Positions 32,001 to 46,045 are shown, counted from the first letter of the stretch. The stretch is DNA of 64,000 nt from Hippea sp. KM1 (GCF_000526195.1 NZ_JAFP01000001.1:1-64000), one strand, 5' to 3'. Notes: generated from the sequence alone by a model not told the origin. Numbers and translations are program-made.

Positions 32001-33254
32001 ATGTGGGAAAAGGTGATAGAGAATCTAAAAAACAAGGTGGAGACGCAGGATTTAGAGAAACTCTCCCTAATTGAGCCTATCTTTGTATCGGAGGAGAAGA
32101 TCACCTTAGCCATACCGGGTGAGCAAATAAAGGAACTCTTAAAATCCAAATACAAAAACCAACTAAAAGAGAGCCTAAAATTGGTATTCAACAGGCTTCC
32201 AAAGATAGAGCTCATCATAAAAACCCAGGAAAAGGACAACCTAAACCCCAAATACGGCTTTGAAAACTTCGTCGTCGGGCCGAGCAATCAATTGGCTTAT
32301 GCGGCAAGCGTGGCCGTTAGCGAAAACCCGGCCAAGGCGTATAATCCGTTGTTCATCTACGGCGGTGTGGGTTTAGGTAAAACCCATCTTCTGCATGCCA
32401 TAGGGAACTCAATCAAGAAGAACAACCCCAATGCCAGGGTTTTATACATATCGAGTGAGGAATTTACAAACGAGCTTATAAACTCCATACAATACAAAAA
32501 AATGACGCAATTCAGGAACAAATACAGGAATTTAGACTGCCTGCTTATAGACGACATACAGTTTATATCAAAAAAAGAGAGAACAGAGGAGGAGTTCTTT
32601 CATACCTTCAACGCTCTATATGAGAACCAAAAACAGATAGTCATAACAAGCGACAAACCGCCAAACGACATACCGGATATAGAAAACAGGCTAAAATCAC
32701 GCTTCAGCTGGGGCCTAATCGTCGATATACAACCGCCTGAGCTTGAAACACGCATAGCCATTATAAGAAAAAAAGCCGAGCTGTTTAACCTTGACCTAAA
32801 TCAGGAGATCGTTGAGTTTATAGCATCAAGTATAAGCTCAAATGTTAGGGAGATAGAAGGGGCATTGATTAAGATATCGGCATATAAGTCCATAATGAGA
32901 AAACCGGTAACACTGAATTTAGTTAAAACCATTCTTCAGGACATAGTTATAAGAAAGGAAAAGATGCTCACAGCAGAAAACATACAAAAAACCGTGGCCA
33001 AACACTTCGGTATTAGCGTGGAGGAGTTAAAATCCTCAACAAGAAAAAAGGAAATTCTAATACCACGGGAAATAGCCATGTATCTAACCAGAAAGATAAC
33101 AAAAAACTCACTCCCAGAAATCAAGGCGAAATTCGGCGTCAAGAGCCACGCAACAATCATAAACGCATGTAAAAAGATAGAGAAAGAGATAGAAAAGGAC
33201 ATAAACCTCAAAAAGAAGGTCGAGGAAATCGAAAAAGAGATAACAGATGTCTAA
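32001..33254 (+). CDS. dnaA: Chromosomal replication initiator DnaA
   Basis: The 417-residue protein has domain I, a very short linker, then the AAA+ core: FENFVVGPSNQLAYAAS, Walker A GGVGLGKTHLLHA, Walker B CLLIDDIQFI, sensor II region SNVREIEGALIK. The C-terminal DNA-binding domain follows (RKKEILIPREIAMYLTRKIT). The DnaA-box signature loop reads FGVKSHATIINACKKI, where most DnaAs have FGGRDHTTVLHAxxKI, so box recognition may differ. No TTATCCACA-type boxes are visible in the gaps before or after the gene. It is co-directional with dnaN, recF and gyrB. Confidence 0.95.
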   Translation: MWEKVIENLKNKVETQDLEKLSLIEPIFVSEEKITLAIPGEQIKELLKSKYKNQLKESLKLVFNRLPKIELIIKTQEKDNLNPKYGFENFVVGPSNQLAYAASVAVSENPAKAYNPLFIYGGVGLGKTHLLHAIGNSIKKNNPNARVLYISSEEFTNELINSIQYKKMTQFRNKYRNLDCLLIDDIQFISKKERTEEEFFHTFNALYENQKQIVITSDKPPNDIPDIENRLKSRFSWGLIVDIQPPELETRIAIIRKKAELFNLDLNQEIVEFIASSISSNVREIEGALIKISAYKSIMRKPVTLNLVKTILQDIVIRKEKMLTAENIQKTVAKHFGISVEELKSSTRKKEILIPREIAMYLTRKITKNSLPEIKAKFGVKSHATIINACKKIEKEIEKDINLKKKVEEIEKEITDV

Positions 33255-33399
33255 AAACCTTTCAAAAAACCCCCAAAAAGGGATAAAACCTGTCAAAAAA
33301 ACAGCCAACTCAGATAGGGCTATCAATTACAGCAAAGATAATGACAGATTAATTGAAAAGAGAAAATCCCAAAAGAAAAGCAAAAGCAGAGTAAAATGA
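33247..33399 (+). CDS. Possible small basic protein between dnaA and dnaN
   Basis: An ATG at 33,247 overlaps the dnaA stop by 8 bases and opens 50 codons (MSKNLSKNPQKGIKPVKK ... KSQKKSKSRVK), about one third lysine or arginine. No family is recognised. Position and overlap resemble coupled genes, but the A-rich composition alone could keep the frame open and no clear ribosome site is seen. The alternative is a non-coding, AT-rich part of an origin region. Confidence 0.25.
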   Translation: MSKNLSKNPQKGIKPVKKTANSDRAINYSKDNDRLIEKRKSQKKSKSRVK

Positions 33400-33467
33400 C
33401 ATTTAAAAAGGCCTTATTATTACTGCTAAACAAAAAAAAGAAAAAACAAAAATAGGAGGATGAAAAC

Positions 33468-34564
33468 ATGTCAGTAAACATCCAAACAAAAGCCCTAAGG
33501 GATCTAATAGGTGAGCTGATGCTATCAACAGCCAAAGAAAAAGACAGCATACTATCGAATATCCTGATAGAAATAGATGAAAACGGGATAAAAGGAACAG
33601 CTCTAAACAACATAACATCAATAGAGAAAACAATAGAAACAAAAACAGACAGCAGCCTAAGCTTCACAACAGACCCACAAAAGCTTGCCAATATCCTAAG
33701 GGAGATAAAGGAAGAAACAATTGAATTGGATCCTGAAGGAAAAACAATAACCATAAAATCATCGGGTTTCAAAACAAAGATAAAGGTTCAAGACCCCCAG
33801 ATGTTTCCAAAGGTAAAACACCCAGAAAACACTCAAAAGATTTGCACAATCAAGGCAGAGAAACTAAAAAAACTCATAAAAGAAACAATATACTGCCCGG
33901 ATAAAAACGATATAGCCAGGGAATACACAGGCGTATTCGTAGAAGTAGAAGAGCAACAGACAAAAGCAACAGCCACAGACCACTACAGACTCATAAACAT
34001 AAAGACGGAGAACCAGAACCAGACACAGACAAGCCTTATAATAGAAAACGCCGGAGCAACACTTATAAGCAGATTATCCTTAGAAGGCGATGTTGAACTA
34101 TACAGGGGCGAAAACGAGCTTCTAATAAAGCAGGACAACCTCATAATCGTATCAAAACTCATAAGCGGCAACTTCCCAGATTACAACCAGATACTGCTCG
34201 ATAGAGAGACATCAAACTCCATAGAAATAGACAAAGAGAAACTGAAAGACGGCGTAAAGAGGAGCTCAATACTCTCAGAGAATAAGGACATAACGGTAAA
34301 GATAGACATAAACGAAAAAACCATGTCCTTAGTCGGGCAAAACTCAGAAGGTGAGACAGCTGAAGATGTTATAGAAATAAACCCGCTTGAGGCACAAAAG
34401 GATCTGATAATAAAACTAAACTCAAAATTCATACTGGATTTTCTAAATCAGATAGAGGCAGACAGTGTTGTATTGCTATACAGAAGCGCTGAAGAGCCCA
34501 TCATGTTTGAAAGCAGTGAGGATCAATACAGCTATAAATACATAATGACGCCAATAATAGAGTA

Positions 34565-34565
<1 letters not shown>
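33468..34565 (+). CDS. dnaN: DNA polymerase III beta clamp
   Basis: The 365-residue protein shows three clamp-domain repeats, e.g. SNILIEIDENGIKGTALNN, ATDHYRLINIKTE, and a final YKYIMTPIIE in place of the common YVVMPMRL. It forms the sliding clamp for replication. The start follows AGGAGGATGAAAAC. The stop overlaps the recF start by one base. Confidence 0.92.
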
Positions 34566-37920
<3,355 letters not shown>

Positions 37921-37930
37921 GGTTGAATAG

Positions 37931-40369
37931 ATGAAGGATCTGTTTTCCGATAAGAATATTTTTCCTGTTGATATAAAGGATACGATGCAACAATCCTATT
38001 TAGATTACTCCATGAGCGTCATAGTGGGCAGGGCTATACCCGATGCAAGGGACGGCCTAAAGCCTGTCCACAGAAGGATACTCTATGCGATGAAGGAGCT
38101 CAATTTAGAGCATAACAAGCCGTATAAGAAGAGTGCAAGGGTCGTCGGTGATGTTATAGGTAAATACCACCCACACGGCGATATGGCCGTCTATGATGCG
38201 CTTGTCAGGATGAGTCAGGATTTCTCCATGCGCTATCCCTTGATAGACGGTCAGGGTAACTTCGGCTCCTTGGACGGTGACAGCCCTGCAGCCATGAGGT
38301 ATACAGAGGTGAGACTGTCTAAGATTGCAGAGGAGATGTTGAAGGATTTAGATAAAAACAGCGTTGATTTTGTGCCCAATTACGATGATTCACTTCAGGA
38401 GCCGTCGGTTTTGCCGACCTTTATACCCAACCTGTTGATGAACGGCACAGACGGTATAGCCGTCGGTTTTGCAACAAAGATCCCACCGAATAACTTGGGT
38501 GAGATTATAGATGCATGCCTGGCTTACCTTGATAGCGATGGTGATATATCAACCGATGAGATCTTGAATTATATAAAGGGCCCTGATTTCCCAACAGGGG
38601 GTATCTGTTTCGATACAAAATCAATAAAAGAGGCCTATAAAAAGGGTATAGGCAAGATTACGCTCAGGGCGAAGGTAAAAGAGGAGAAGATTAAAAACAG
38701 GCAGGCACTTGTGGTCTATGAGATACCCTATCAGGTAAACAAGGCCCTGCTTCTTCAAAGCATTGCCCAGCTGGTTAAGGATAAAAAGATCGAGGGCATA
38801 GCCGATTTGAGGGATGAGTCCAATAAGGAAGGCGTCAGGATCGTTATAGAGATAAAGAAGGATGAACAGCCCAAGGTCATACTGAATAAGCTCTTTAAAT
38901 ACACAAACCTACAGACGACATTTGGCGTGAATATGATGGCTTTGGTTGATAACACACCGAGGCTTTTGAATATTAAGGATGCCATTGGCGTCTTTGTTGA
39001 GCACAGGATAGAGGTTGTAAAAAGGCGCACCTCGTTTTTACTCTCAAAGGCCAAGGATAGGGCCCATATACTTGAGGGTCTTTTGATAACATTAGACAAC
39101 ATAGACGAGGTTGTAGCTATCATAAAATCCTCCCAATCCACCCAGGAAGCCAGAGCAAGGCTGAAGAAGAGGTTTAAGCTAAGCGATAAGCAGACCCAGG
39201 CCATCTTGGATATGAAGCTTGCACGATTGGTGGCCTTGGAGAAGCAGAAGCTGATCGATGAATACAATCAGGTTTTAAAGGATATAGAGTATTACGAAGG
39301 TATCTTGAGAAATAGGTCTATTCTGAAGGGTGTTATAAAGGATGAGCTTGTCTATGTTAAGCAGACCTATGCCGATGAGAGGAAGACGCAGATTTTAGAC
39401 GGTGTTGTCGATATAGGTGTTGAGGATGTTATAAAGGATGAGCAGTTGATTATAACATTCTCCAAAAAGGGCTATGTAAAGGCCGTGCCTTTGGATGTCT
39501 ATTCAACCCAGAACAGGGGCGGCAAGGGCAGGATGGCCGCAACATTCTCCGATAACGATTACATAACCGACATCTTTTTAACAAACAGCCTTAATACGCT
39601 TCTGTGCTTTACCAACTTAGGCAGGGTCTATTCAATTAAGGCTTACAATATTCCCAGGCAATCACCATCGGCCAAGGGCAGGCCCATTGTAAATATATTG
39701 AACCTGCAGCCGCAGGAGTTTGTTAAGACGATCGTTCCTATAAGCAAGGCCGATAGCCTGTTCTTTGCAACAGCGGCAGGAACGGTTAAGCGCTCCTCGT
39801 TTGAGCACTTTGAAAACATACCCTCAAACGGCAAAATGGCTATCAGGTTGAATGAGCAGGATTCCCTGGTAAGCGTCTTTAGTGTGGCAGAGGGGGATGA
39901 GGTGATTATAACCACCAGGCGTGGCATGTGTGTTAGGTTTGATGCAAATAGCGTAAGGGATATGGGAAGGATAGCAGCCGGTGTCAGGGGTATAAATTTA
40001 GCCGAAGGCGATAGTGTTGTAAGCGCCTTTAACTTCAATAAAGAGAAGCACACAAAGCTCATAGTTGTATCGGAGAGTGGACTTGGTAAGCTGTTGAGGG
40101 TTTCGGATATAAGGAAGGTTAACAGGGGTGCAAAGGGTGTCAGGTGTATAAAGCTAAAAGAAAACGACAGTGTTGCAGGCAGCTTGTCGCTAAAGGATAC
40201 AGATGATGTTATTGTTGTAACAAAGAACGGTAAGATGATAAAGATGGATGCAGATTCCATCAGTGTATTCAGCAGGGCGGCAAGAGGGGTTAAGCTTATA
40301 AACTTGGATGAGGGCGACAGTGTCGTCAGTATAGTTGTTGCGGGGAGTGAGGATGAATATAAAACTTAA
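37931..40369 (+). CDS. gyrA: DNA gyrase subunit A
   Basis: The 812-residue protein has the catalytic tyrosine in [13 protein letters not shown] (about residue 122), the breakage-reunion core ([38 protein letters not shown]), and a C-terminal beta-pinwheel. The gyrase-specific GyrA box reads QNRGGKG, identifying gyrase and not Topo IV. The stop lies within the start of the polyprenyl synthase gene. Confidence 0.95.
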   Translation: MKDLFSDKNIFPVDIKDTMQQSYLDYSMSVIVGRAIPDARDGLKPVHRRILYAMKELNLEHNKPYKKSARVVGDVIGKYHPHGDMAVYDALVRMSQDFSMRYPLIDGQGNFGSLDGDSPAAMRYTEVRLSKIAEEMLKDLDKNSVDFVPNYDDSLQEPSVLPTFIPNLLMNGTDGIAVGFATKIPPNNLGEIIDACLAYLDSDGDISTDEILNYIKGPDFPTGGICFDTKSIKEAYKKGIGKITLRAKVKEEKIKNRQALVVYEIPYQVNKALLLQSIAQLVKDKKIEGIADLRDESNKEGVRIVIEIKKDEQPKVILNKLFKYTNLQTTFGVNMMALVDNTPRLLNIKDAIGVFVEHRIEVVKRRTSFLLSKAKDRAHILEGLLITLDNIDEVVAIIKSSQSTQEARARLKKRFKLSDKQTQAILDMKLARLVALEKQKLIDEYNQVLKDIEYYEGILRNRSILKGVIKDELVYVKQTYADERKTQILDGVVDIGVEDVIKDEQLIITFSKKGYVKAVPLDVYSTQNRGGKGRMAATFSDNDYITDIFLTNSLNTLLCFTNLGRVYSIKAYNIPRQSPSAKGRPIVNILNLQPQEFVKTIVPISKADSLFFATAAGTVKRSSFEHFENIPSNGKMAIRLNEQDSLVSVFSVAEGDEVIITTRRGMCVRFDANSVRDMGRIAAGVRGINLAEGDSVVSAFNFNKEKHTKLIVVSESGLGKLLRVSDIRKVNRGAKGVRCIKLKENDSVAGSLSLKDTDDVIVVTKNGKMIKMDADSISVFSRAARGVKLINLDEGDSVVSIVVAGSEDEYKT

Positions 40370-41303
40370 ATTGGCCATAAAGAGGGATATACAGGCGGTT
40401 AACGAAACATTGGCTGCTTTGATAAAACCAGAGAGTGAGCTTACAAGAAAGGTCTATAGGCAGGTTATAGAAGACGGCAAAAGGCTCAGGCCTCTGCTTG
40501 TATTGTATTCTGCTTTGTCTTTGGGTATAGAAAGACCGCAGGATGCGCTTGTTGTGGGCAGTGCCGTTGAATTGATCCATACGGCAAGCCTGTTGCATGA
40601 TGATATAATCGATGATGCCCTATACAGGCGCGGGAGGCCGGCCTCACACACGATATACGGTGTAAAACCGGCTGTTATGGGTGGTGATTATCTATACTCA
40701 TTGGCCTATAACATCGTTTTGGATTACGATGTGGATGTTGCAAAGGCCATCTCAAGGGCTGCATGCATTTTGAGTGAGGGTGAGATAGAGGAGATAGAAC
40801 AGGCCTTTAGGGTGGATGTGGATTTTGATGATTACTATAGGGTGATTTATAAAAAGACAGCTGTTTTGATAGAGGCAAGCTGCGAAAGCGGCGCCATATT
40901 GGCCAATAAGGGGTTTGTTTCTGTTTTTAAAGAATACGGCAAGAACTTGGGTTTGGCCTTTCAAATAAAGGATGACTGCCTCGACTATCAGGCGGATTTT
41001 GAGGTTTTGGGTAAGGATGTGGGGATTGATCTAAAGGAGGGCAAGATCACACTGCCCGTTTTGTATGCAATGGAGGAGGATTCGTCTATAAGGGAAAGGA
41101 TAGTGGACTTTTTTGATAAAAAGGACGAATCTGTTTTGAGGGATATTGTTTTATCGGTGAAGGAGAGGGGTTTGAATAAGGCATTGGATAAGGCCAAGGA
41201 GTTTTCTTATAAGGCAAAAGAGGCCATAAGGGGTCTACCTGAGAGTGGTTATAAGGGTTATTTAGAGGCCATAGCCGATTATGCCATAGAAAGGGAAAAA
41301 TGA
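40353..41303 (+). CDS. Long-chain polyprenyl diphosphate synthase
   Basis: The 316-residue trans-isoprenyl transferase has the first Asp-rich motif in [20 protein letters not shown] and the second in [14 protein letters not shown]. Small residues before the first motif indicate a long product, such as a C35-C40 quinone side chain, which fits a menaquinone-using bacterium. The ATG at 40,353 follows GGGGAGTGAGG and overlaps gyrA by 17 bases. It overlaps hemA by four. Confidence 0.87.
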   Translation: MNIKLKLAIKRDIQAVNETLAALIKPESELTRKVYRQVIEDGKRLRPLLVLYSALSLGIERPQDALVVGSAVELIHTASLLHDDIIDDALYRRGRPASHTIYGVKPAVMGGDYLYSLAYNIVLDYDVDVAKAISRAACILSEGEIEEIEQAFRVDVDFDDYYRVIYKKTAVLIEASCESGAILANKGFVSVFKEYGKNLGLAFQIKDDCLDYQADFEVLGKDVGIDLKEGKITLPVLYAMEEDSSIRERIVDFFDKKDESVLRDIVLSVKERGLNKALDKAKEFSYKAKEAIRGLPESGYKGYLEAIADYAIEREK

Positions 41304-42580
41304 ATAGTATAGTTTTGATAGGCACAAACCACAACACATCCCCTCAGGATATCAGGGAGAGGTTGGCTTTTGATAACAATAGGCTCGATAGGTATCTAAG
41401 GGAGTTGAAATCCATTGATGGGGTTGTTGAGGTGATGGTGATCTCGACCTGCAACAGGGTTGAGGTGTTGTATGTCTCAGAGGGGGATGTAAAGGATAGG
41501 ATAGTTGACTATCTATCCAAACACTCGGGTATTGAAAAGAAGGAGCTTGAAGGTTATCTCTATGTGAAGGAGGGTTTAGAGGCCGTAAGGCATATATTCA
41601 GGGTTGCATCTTCTTTGGATTCTATGGTTGTTGGTGAGCCGCAGATATTGGGTCAGATTAAGGATGCCTATAAGTGGTCTGTTGAGTTTTTGACAAGCGG
41701 CGCCACGATAAACCGTATAATGCGCAGGGCCTTTCACGCCGCAAAGGTGGTAAAGGCCAATACCGACATATCCAGGGGTGCCGTTAGTGTTGCCTATGCC
41801 GGCTATTTGGGCGTCAGCAAGCTGATTGATTTGGAAGGCAAAAGGGTTTTGAGTATCGGTTCATCAGAGATGAATAGGCTGGCTTTGGAGTATTTCTCAA
41901 AACACGGGGCAGACATCTATGCACTTGCCAACAGAACAAAAGGCAATATAGAAGACCTATGCGAAAAGTACAACGCACCCGCTTATGGCCTTGATGAGAT
42001 TGGACATATACTGCCTGAGGTCGATATTGTCATTACAGCCACATCGTCCAAAGAGCCTATAATCAAAAAGTGTGATATACCCAACAAAAACCTCATAATC
42101 TTGGATTTAGCCCTGCCAAGGGATACCCAAAAGGGTGTTGAGGATTTGGAGAATGTCGTTGTGATCTTTATTGACGATTTGAAGAATGTCGTTGATGAGA
42201 CGCTAAAGGAGCGCAAAAAACAGGCCCAGATTGCAGAAAGGATCATAGATGATGAGCTTAAGGCGTATCAGGAGTATGTGGAATCACTGAATTACGATGA
42301 GGTTGTAAAACAGATAAGGCTGACGGCCGAGAGGATAAGGAAGCTTGAGCTGTATAAGTTTCAGAAGATCTATAAGAACAAGGTGGATGATGAGATTATA
42401 GACGGTGTGGATAAGCTGACCAGATCGCTAATATCCAAGATCCTCCACCAGCCGACAATGAATATAAAGGATTTCTTGAACCATCCAGAAGGGGATCTGT
42501 ATGTCGAACTGCTAAGGAGGCTGTTTGGTTTGAGTAAGTCCAAGAGGGATGTAAGATGCTTCTTCTCAGAAAACAACTGA
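41300..42580 (+). CDS. hemA: Glutamyl-tRNA reductase
   Basis: The 426-residue protein has the catalytic cysteine in VISTCNRVEVLYV, HIFRVASSLDSMVVGEPQILGQIK, an NADPH-binding domain (KRVLSIGSSEMNRLALEYF) and the C-terminal dimerisation helices. It reduces Glu-tRNA to glutamate semialdehyde, the first step of C5 tetrapyrrole synthesis. Together with hemC and hemD it forms a heme gene run; hemB and hemL are not in the window. Confidence 0.95.
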   Translation: MNSIVLIGTNHNTSPQDIRERLAFDNNRLDRYLRELKSIDGVVEVMVISTCNRVEVLYVSEGDVKDRIVDYLSKHSGIEKKELEGYLYVKEGLEAVRHIFRVASSLDSMVVGEPQILGQIKDAYKWSVEFLTSGATINRIMRRAFHAAKVVKANTDISRGAVSVAYAGYLGVSKLIDLEGKRVLSIGSSEMNRLALEYFSKHGADIYALANRTKGNIEDLCEKYNAPAYGLDEIGHILPEVDIVITATSSKEPIIKKCDIPNKNLIILDLALPRDTQKGVEDLENVVVIFIDDLKNVVDETLKERKKQAQIAERIIDDELKAYQEYVESLNYDEVVKQIRLTAERIRKLELYKFQKIYKNKVDDEIIDGVDKLTRSLISKILHQPTMNIKDFLNHPEGDLYVELLRRLFGLSKSKRDVRCFFSENN

Positions 42581-43455
42581 AGATAGGCACAAGGGGCTCA
42601 AAACTCGCCCTATGGCAGGCGGAGTTTGTAAAGAAGCGACTGGCCGATCTGGGTTTTGAGTGTGAGATAGTGCCTATAAAGACAGGCGGCGATAAAACCG
42701 ATAAACCCCTATACCAGCTTGGCGGAAAGGGTCTGTTTGTTAAGGATATAGAGAAGGCCTTGATGGATAAAACCATAGACATAGCCGTTCACAGCCTAAA
42801 GGATATGAGCGTGTTTGAGGATGAACGGTTCGATTTTGTTGTCCTTGAGAGGGATTATTGGCAGGATGTCTTTGTCAGTTTTAAGGGGAATTTCTTGGAT
42901 ATAGATAAGGGTGCAAGGATAGGGACGAGCTCTTTAAGGAGAAGGGCGGAGCTTATTCAATACAGGGATGATTTTGAGTTTGTTGATTTGAGGGGTAATC
43001 TGGATACAAGACTGAAAAAGTTAAAAGATGGTGAGATTGATGCCATAGTCGTCTCAAAGAGCGGCTTAAAGAGGCTTGGCTTGTATGATGAGGGTTATAT
43101 GTATGACCTTGGGTTTATGACACCGGCTGCAGGCCAGGGCGTTATAGCCGTTGAGTTTCTGTCGGATTTTGAGTTTAGGGATGAGCTAAAACAGCTTGAG
43201 GATGAAAAAACAAGGATCTGTATAGATTCAGAGAGGGCGTTTGTTAGGCAGTTCAACGCAGCGTGCAACTATCCCATAGGCGCTTTGGCAAGGTTTGAGG
43301 GTGATGAGTTTTTTATGCAGATAACCTATGGCTTTCCTGAAAATCTGAAGAGGATTATTAAATACAGCAGGCGGGATATAAGCCCCCTGTTTGTGTTTAG
43401 CGATATTGTTGAATATGTTAAAGAGAAGGTAAGGGATTATGAGAATAGGGGTTGA
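42556..43455 (+). CDS. hemC: Hydroxymethylbilane synthase (porphobilinogen deaminase)
   Basis: The 299-residue protein has KIGTRGSKLALWQAEFV, GGKGLFVKDIEKALMD, HSLKDM, GTSSLRRRAELIQ, DLRGNLDTRL and the dipyrromethane-binding cysteine in FNAACNYPIGALA. It condenses four porphobilinogens. The ATG at 42,556 lies inside the hemA end (25-base overlap) after GAGGGATGTAAG. Confidence 0.94.
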   Translation: MLLLRKQLKIGTRGSKLALWQAEFVKKRLADLGFECEIVPIKTGGDKTDKPLYQLGGKGLFVKDIEKALMDKTIDIAVHSLKDMSVFEDERFDFVVLERDYWQDVFVSFKGNFLDIDKGARIGTSSLRRRAELIQYRDDFEFVDLRGNLDTRLKKLKDGEIDAIVVSKSGLKRLGLYDEGYMYDLGFMTPAAGQGVIAVEFLSDFEFRDELKQLEDEKTRICIDSERAFVRQFNAACNYPIGALARFEGDEFFMQITYGFPENLKRIIKYSRRDISPLFVFSDIVEYVKEKVRDYENRG

Positions 43456-44299
43456 TGAACATTTATCGCTTAGATTTTTTCCGTATATCGATGTTAGGGT
43501 TGGTTTTGAAAAGGGGCTGGATAGGCGTTTCCTGTTGAAGTGCAAAGGCATAGATCAAAACGAGTATGAGCTGTTTTTAAGCCACGATACAGACGGCAGC
43601 GACATTGCCATAACATCCAAAGTTAGGCCGTTTCATAAGGCAAGGGTGCTGTTTAGTGCAAACAGGGAGGATCTGGTCAAATATACACAGCTTTACGATG
43701 AGGTATTCAAGATCCATCCCGTCGTCTCTATGGATTTTAGGGGCGTTGACTTTATAATGGACAACTCGTCCAGGTGGGTTGTGTTTACCAGCAAAAGGGC
43801 TGTGGAGTTCTTCTTCAAAAGGATAAACCCCCGATGCTTGTGTAATAAAAACATCGCTGCTATCGGTGAGAAGACGGCATTGGCCTTGAAGGAGAAGGGG
43901 TTTCAGCTGGATTATGTGCCTGAGGAGTTTTACAGTTCCTCCTTGATTGAATTTTTGAAGGATAAAGAGGATGTGCTTATTATAACGGCGCTTAAATACA
44001 ACAAGGCCTATGATGAGCTTGAGAATGTTAAGGTTCTACCGGTCTATGAGAATTTCATACCAGATGAGATTGAATACTTTAAACCCGAAGGGGAGTTTGA
44101 TTTTGGACTGTTCTCCTCACCTTCTGCCTTCTGGCACATAAAGGAGGCCTTCGGCAGTTACGATTTTGCCAAAAGGATCAAAAGGATTATAGCCATAGGT
44201 AAAACCACAAAGTCATACATAGAATCGTGCGGTTTTGAGGCTGAGATACCTGCTAAAGCCACAATTGATGAGATGTTTAAATACATTTTTAAGGAGTAA
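43439..44299 (+). CDS. hemD: Uroporphyrinogen-III synthase with N-terminal extension
   Basis: The HemD domain starts near residue 70 (RVLFSANREDLVKYTQLYDEV) and includes WVVFTSKRAVEFFF, IAAIGEKTALALKEKGF, FSSPSAFWHI and IAIGKTTKSYIESCGF. It closes hydroxymethylbilane into uroporphyrinogen III. The total of 286 residues is longer than the usual 240-260. Residues 1-70 (MRIGVDEHLSLRFFPY, then FLSHDTDGSDIAITSK) match nothing I recognise and may be an added small domain. It overlaps hemC by 17 bases, so the N-terminus may be misassigned, but no better internal start with a ribosome site is obvious. Confidence 0.82.
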   Translation: MRIGVDEHLSLRFFPYIDVRVGFEKGLDRRFLLKCKGIDQNEYELFLSHDTDGSDIAITSKVRPFHKARVLFSANREDLVKYTQLYDEVFKIHPVVSMDFRGVDFIMDNSSRWVVFTSKRAVEFFFKRINPRCLCNKNIAAIGEKTALALKEKGFQLDYVPEEFYSSSLIEFLKDKEDVLIITALKYNKAYDELENVKVLPVYENFIPDEIEYFKPEGEFDFGLFSSPSAFWHIKEAFGSYDFAKRIKRIIAIGKTTKSYIESCGFEAEIPAKATIDEMFKYIFKE

Positions 44300-44301
44300 G
44301 T

Positions 44302-45126
44302 ATGGGAGAGTTTGATAATTTGGAGAGGATTGCCAGGGATTTAAGGAAAGATATCTTGATTATGTTAAACAAGGCAGGCAGCGGCCATTCGGGCGGCTCA
44401 TTAAGCGTTTTAGACATACTCGTTGCCTTGTATTTTGGCGGCATCATGAATTACAAACCGGAGGACCCCCAATGGGAGGATAGAGACAGGCTCGTTTTGT
44501 CCAAGGGCCATGCATGTCCTGCTCTGTATGCCGTTTTGGCAAAAGCCGGGTTCTTCGATAGAGACCTTTTGTGGACATTGAGAAAGTTGGGTTCCCCTCT
44601 TCAGGGGCATCCAGACTCAAAGAAACTTAAAGGCGTTGAGGCCTCAACCGGCTCTTTGGGCAACGGCATAAGCCAGGCTGTGGGTATGGCTCTGGCTGCT
44701 AAGGTTTTGAAGAAGAGGTATAAGGTTTTCTGTGTGATGGGCGATGGTGAGTTGCAGGAGGGTATTGTCTGGGAGGCCTTCATGGCGGCCAACCATTACA
44801 AGCTCTCAAACCTCGTTGTTATAATCGATTACAACGGTTTGCAGATCGACGGAGCCTGTAATCAGGTTATGAACATAAACCCGCTGAAGGATAAGCTTGA
44901 GGCTTTTGGTTTTAGGACTTACGAGATAGGCGGCCATGTGTATAAAAACCTGATAGACACCTTGACAACCGCCAAGAGGAATGTCATAAGCCCAACGGCC
45001 ATTATAGCAAGAACGGTTAAGGGATACGGTGTGTCGTTTATGGCCAATAAGGTGGAATACCACGGCGTTGCACCCACCGATGAGGAGTTAGAAAAAGCAT
45101 TGAAGGAGCTTGACAATGGAGCTTAA
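44302..45126 (+). CDS. Transketolase, N-terminal subunit
   Basis: The 274-residue protein binds thiamine diphosphate: LSKGHACPALYAVLA, GHPDSKKLKGVEASTGSLGN and the GDGELQEG ... IIDYNGLQIDG motif. The family is the split transketolase found in many thermophiles and anaerobes. It moves two-carbon units in the pentose phosphate pathway and so yields sedoheptulose 7-phosphate, the precursor for the heptose cluster upstream. AAGGAG precedes the ATG. Confidence 0.92.
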   Translation: MGEFDNLERIARDLRKDILIMLNKAGSGHSGGSLSVLDILVALYFGGIMNYKPEDPQWEDRDRLVLSKGHACPALYAVLAKAGFFDRDLLWTLRKLGSPLQGHPDSKKLKGVEASTGSLGNGISQAVGMALAAKVLKKRYKVFCVMGDGELQEGIVWEAFMAANHYKLSNLVVIIDYNGLQIDGACNQVMNINPLKDKLEAFGFRTYEIGGHVYKNLIDTLTTAKRNVISPTAIIARTVKGYGVSFMANKVEYHGVAPTDEELEKALKELDNGA

Positions 45127-46045
45127 GGCAACAAGGGAGGCCTACGGTAAGGCCCTGGTTGAGATAGGAAAGATGGATAACCGTGTGGTTGTGCTGGATG
45201 CTGACTTAAGCGGTTCAACAAAATCGGCAGAGTTTAAGAAGCAATTTCCCGATAGGTTTTTTAATTTGGGCATAGCAGAGGCCAACATGGCCGGTGTTGC
45301 CGCAGGCCTTGCACTGTCGGGTCTGAAACCGTATGCTTCAAGCTTTGCCGTCTTTATAACCGGCAGGGCGTTTGAGATCATCAGACAGTCCATATGTTAT
45401 CAAGACCTCCATGTGGTTTTGTGTGGCTCGCATTCCGGGATTAGCGTGGGTGAGGATGGCGGCTCTCACCAATCCGTTGCCGATATTGCATTGATGAGGG
45501 CACTGCCCAACATGAAGGTCATTGTGCCTGCTGATTACAGCGAGACATATCAGGCCACTCTGGCGACTTTGGATATGGAAGGGCCTGTATACATACGCAC
45601 ATCGAGGGCTAAATCGCCTGTATTTATGCAGAATGAGCCGTTTGAGCTTGGCAGGTCTAAGGTTGTAAGAGAGGGTAAGACCGCCACGCTATTTGCCTGC
45701 GGCATGATGGTTCATCTGGCGCTTGAGGCTGCAGAGATACTGACAAAAGACGGTATTGAGCTTGAGGTTGTCAATGTTTCCTCTATAAAGCCCCTGGATA
45801 GGGAGACTGTCTATAACTCTGTCAAAAAAACCGGAAGGGCATTTAGCCTTGAAGAGCATTCGGTAATAGGCGGTTTGGGTTCTGCTATAGGTGAGTTTTT
45901 GGCCGAGGAGTTGCCCGTTTTTATCCATAAGATGGGGCTTGAGGATAGGTTTGGTGAGTCTGGTTCAAAGGAGGATCTATTCTGTAAATACGGCTTTACA
46001 AAAGAGGCAATAGCTGAAAGGATAAAAGAAAGGCTCAATGGTTGA
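45116..46045 (+). CDS. Transketolase, C-terminal subunit
   Basis: The 309-residue protein has the pyrimidine-binding domain (VVVLDADLSGSTKS, FNLGIAEANMAGVAAGLALS, HSGISVGEDGGSHQSVADIA) and the C-terminal domain (VSSIKPLDRETV, SLEEHSVIGGLGSAIGEFL). It pairs with the preceding subunit to form active transketolase. The ATG at 45,116 lies seven bases after AAGGAG and overlaps the first subunit by 11 bases. It overlaps ftsE by eight. Confidence 0.92.
   Translation: MELKATREAYGKALVEIGKMDNRVVVLDADLSGSTKSAEFKKQFPDRFFNLGIAEANMAGVAAGLALSGLKPYASSFAVFITGRAFEIIRQSICYQDLHVVLCGSHSGISVGEDGGSHQSVADIALMRALPNMKVIVPADYSETYQATLATLDMEGPVYIRTSRAKSPVFMQNEPFELGRSKVVREGKTATLFACGMMVHLALEAAEILTKDGIELEVVNVSSIKPLDRETVYNSVKKTGRAFSLEEHSVIGGLGSAIGEFLAEELPVFIHKMGLEDRFGESGSKEDLFCKYGFTKEAIAERIKERLNG

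Noticed and set aside
33255-33467. oriC in the dnaA-dnaN gap
   Set aside because: AT-rich, but no DnaA boxes or 13-mer-like repeats were visible, and part may be coding.
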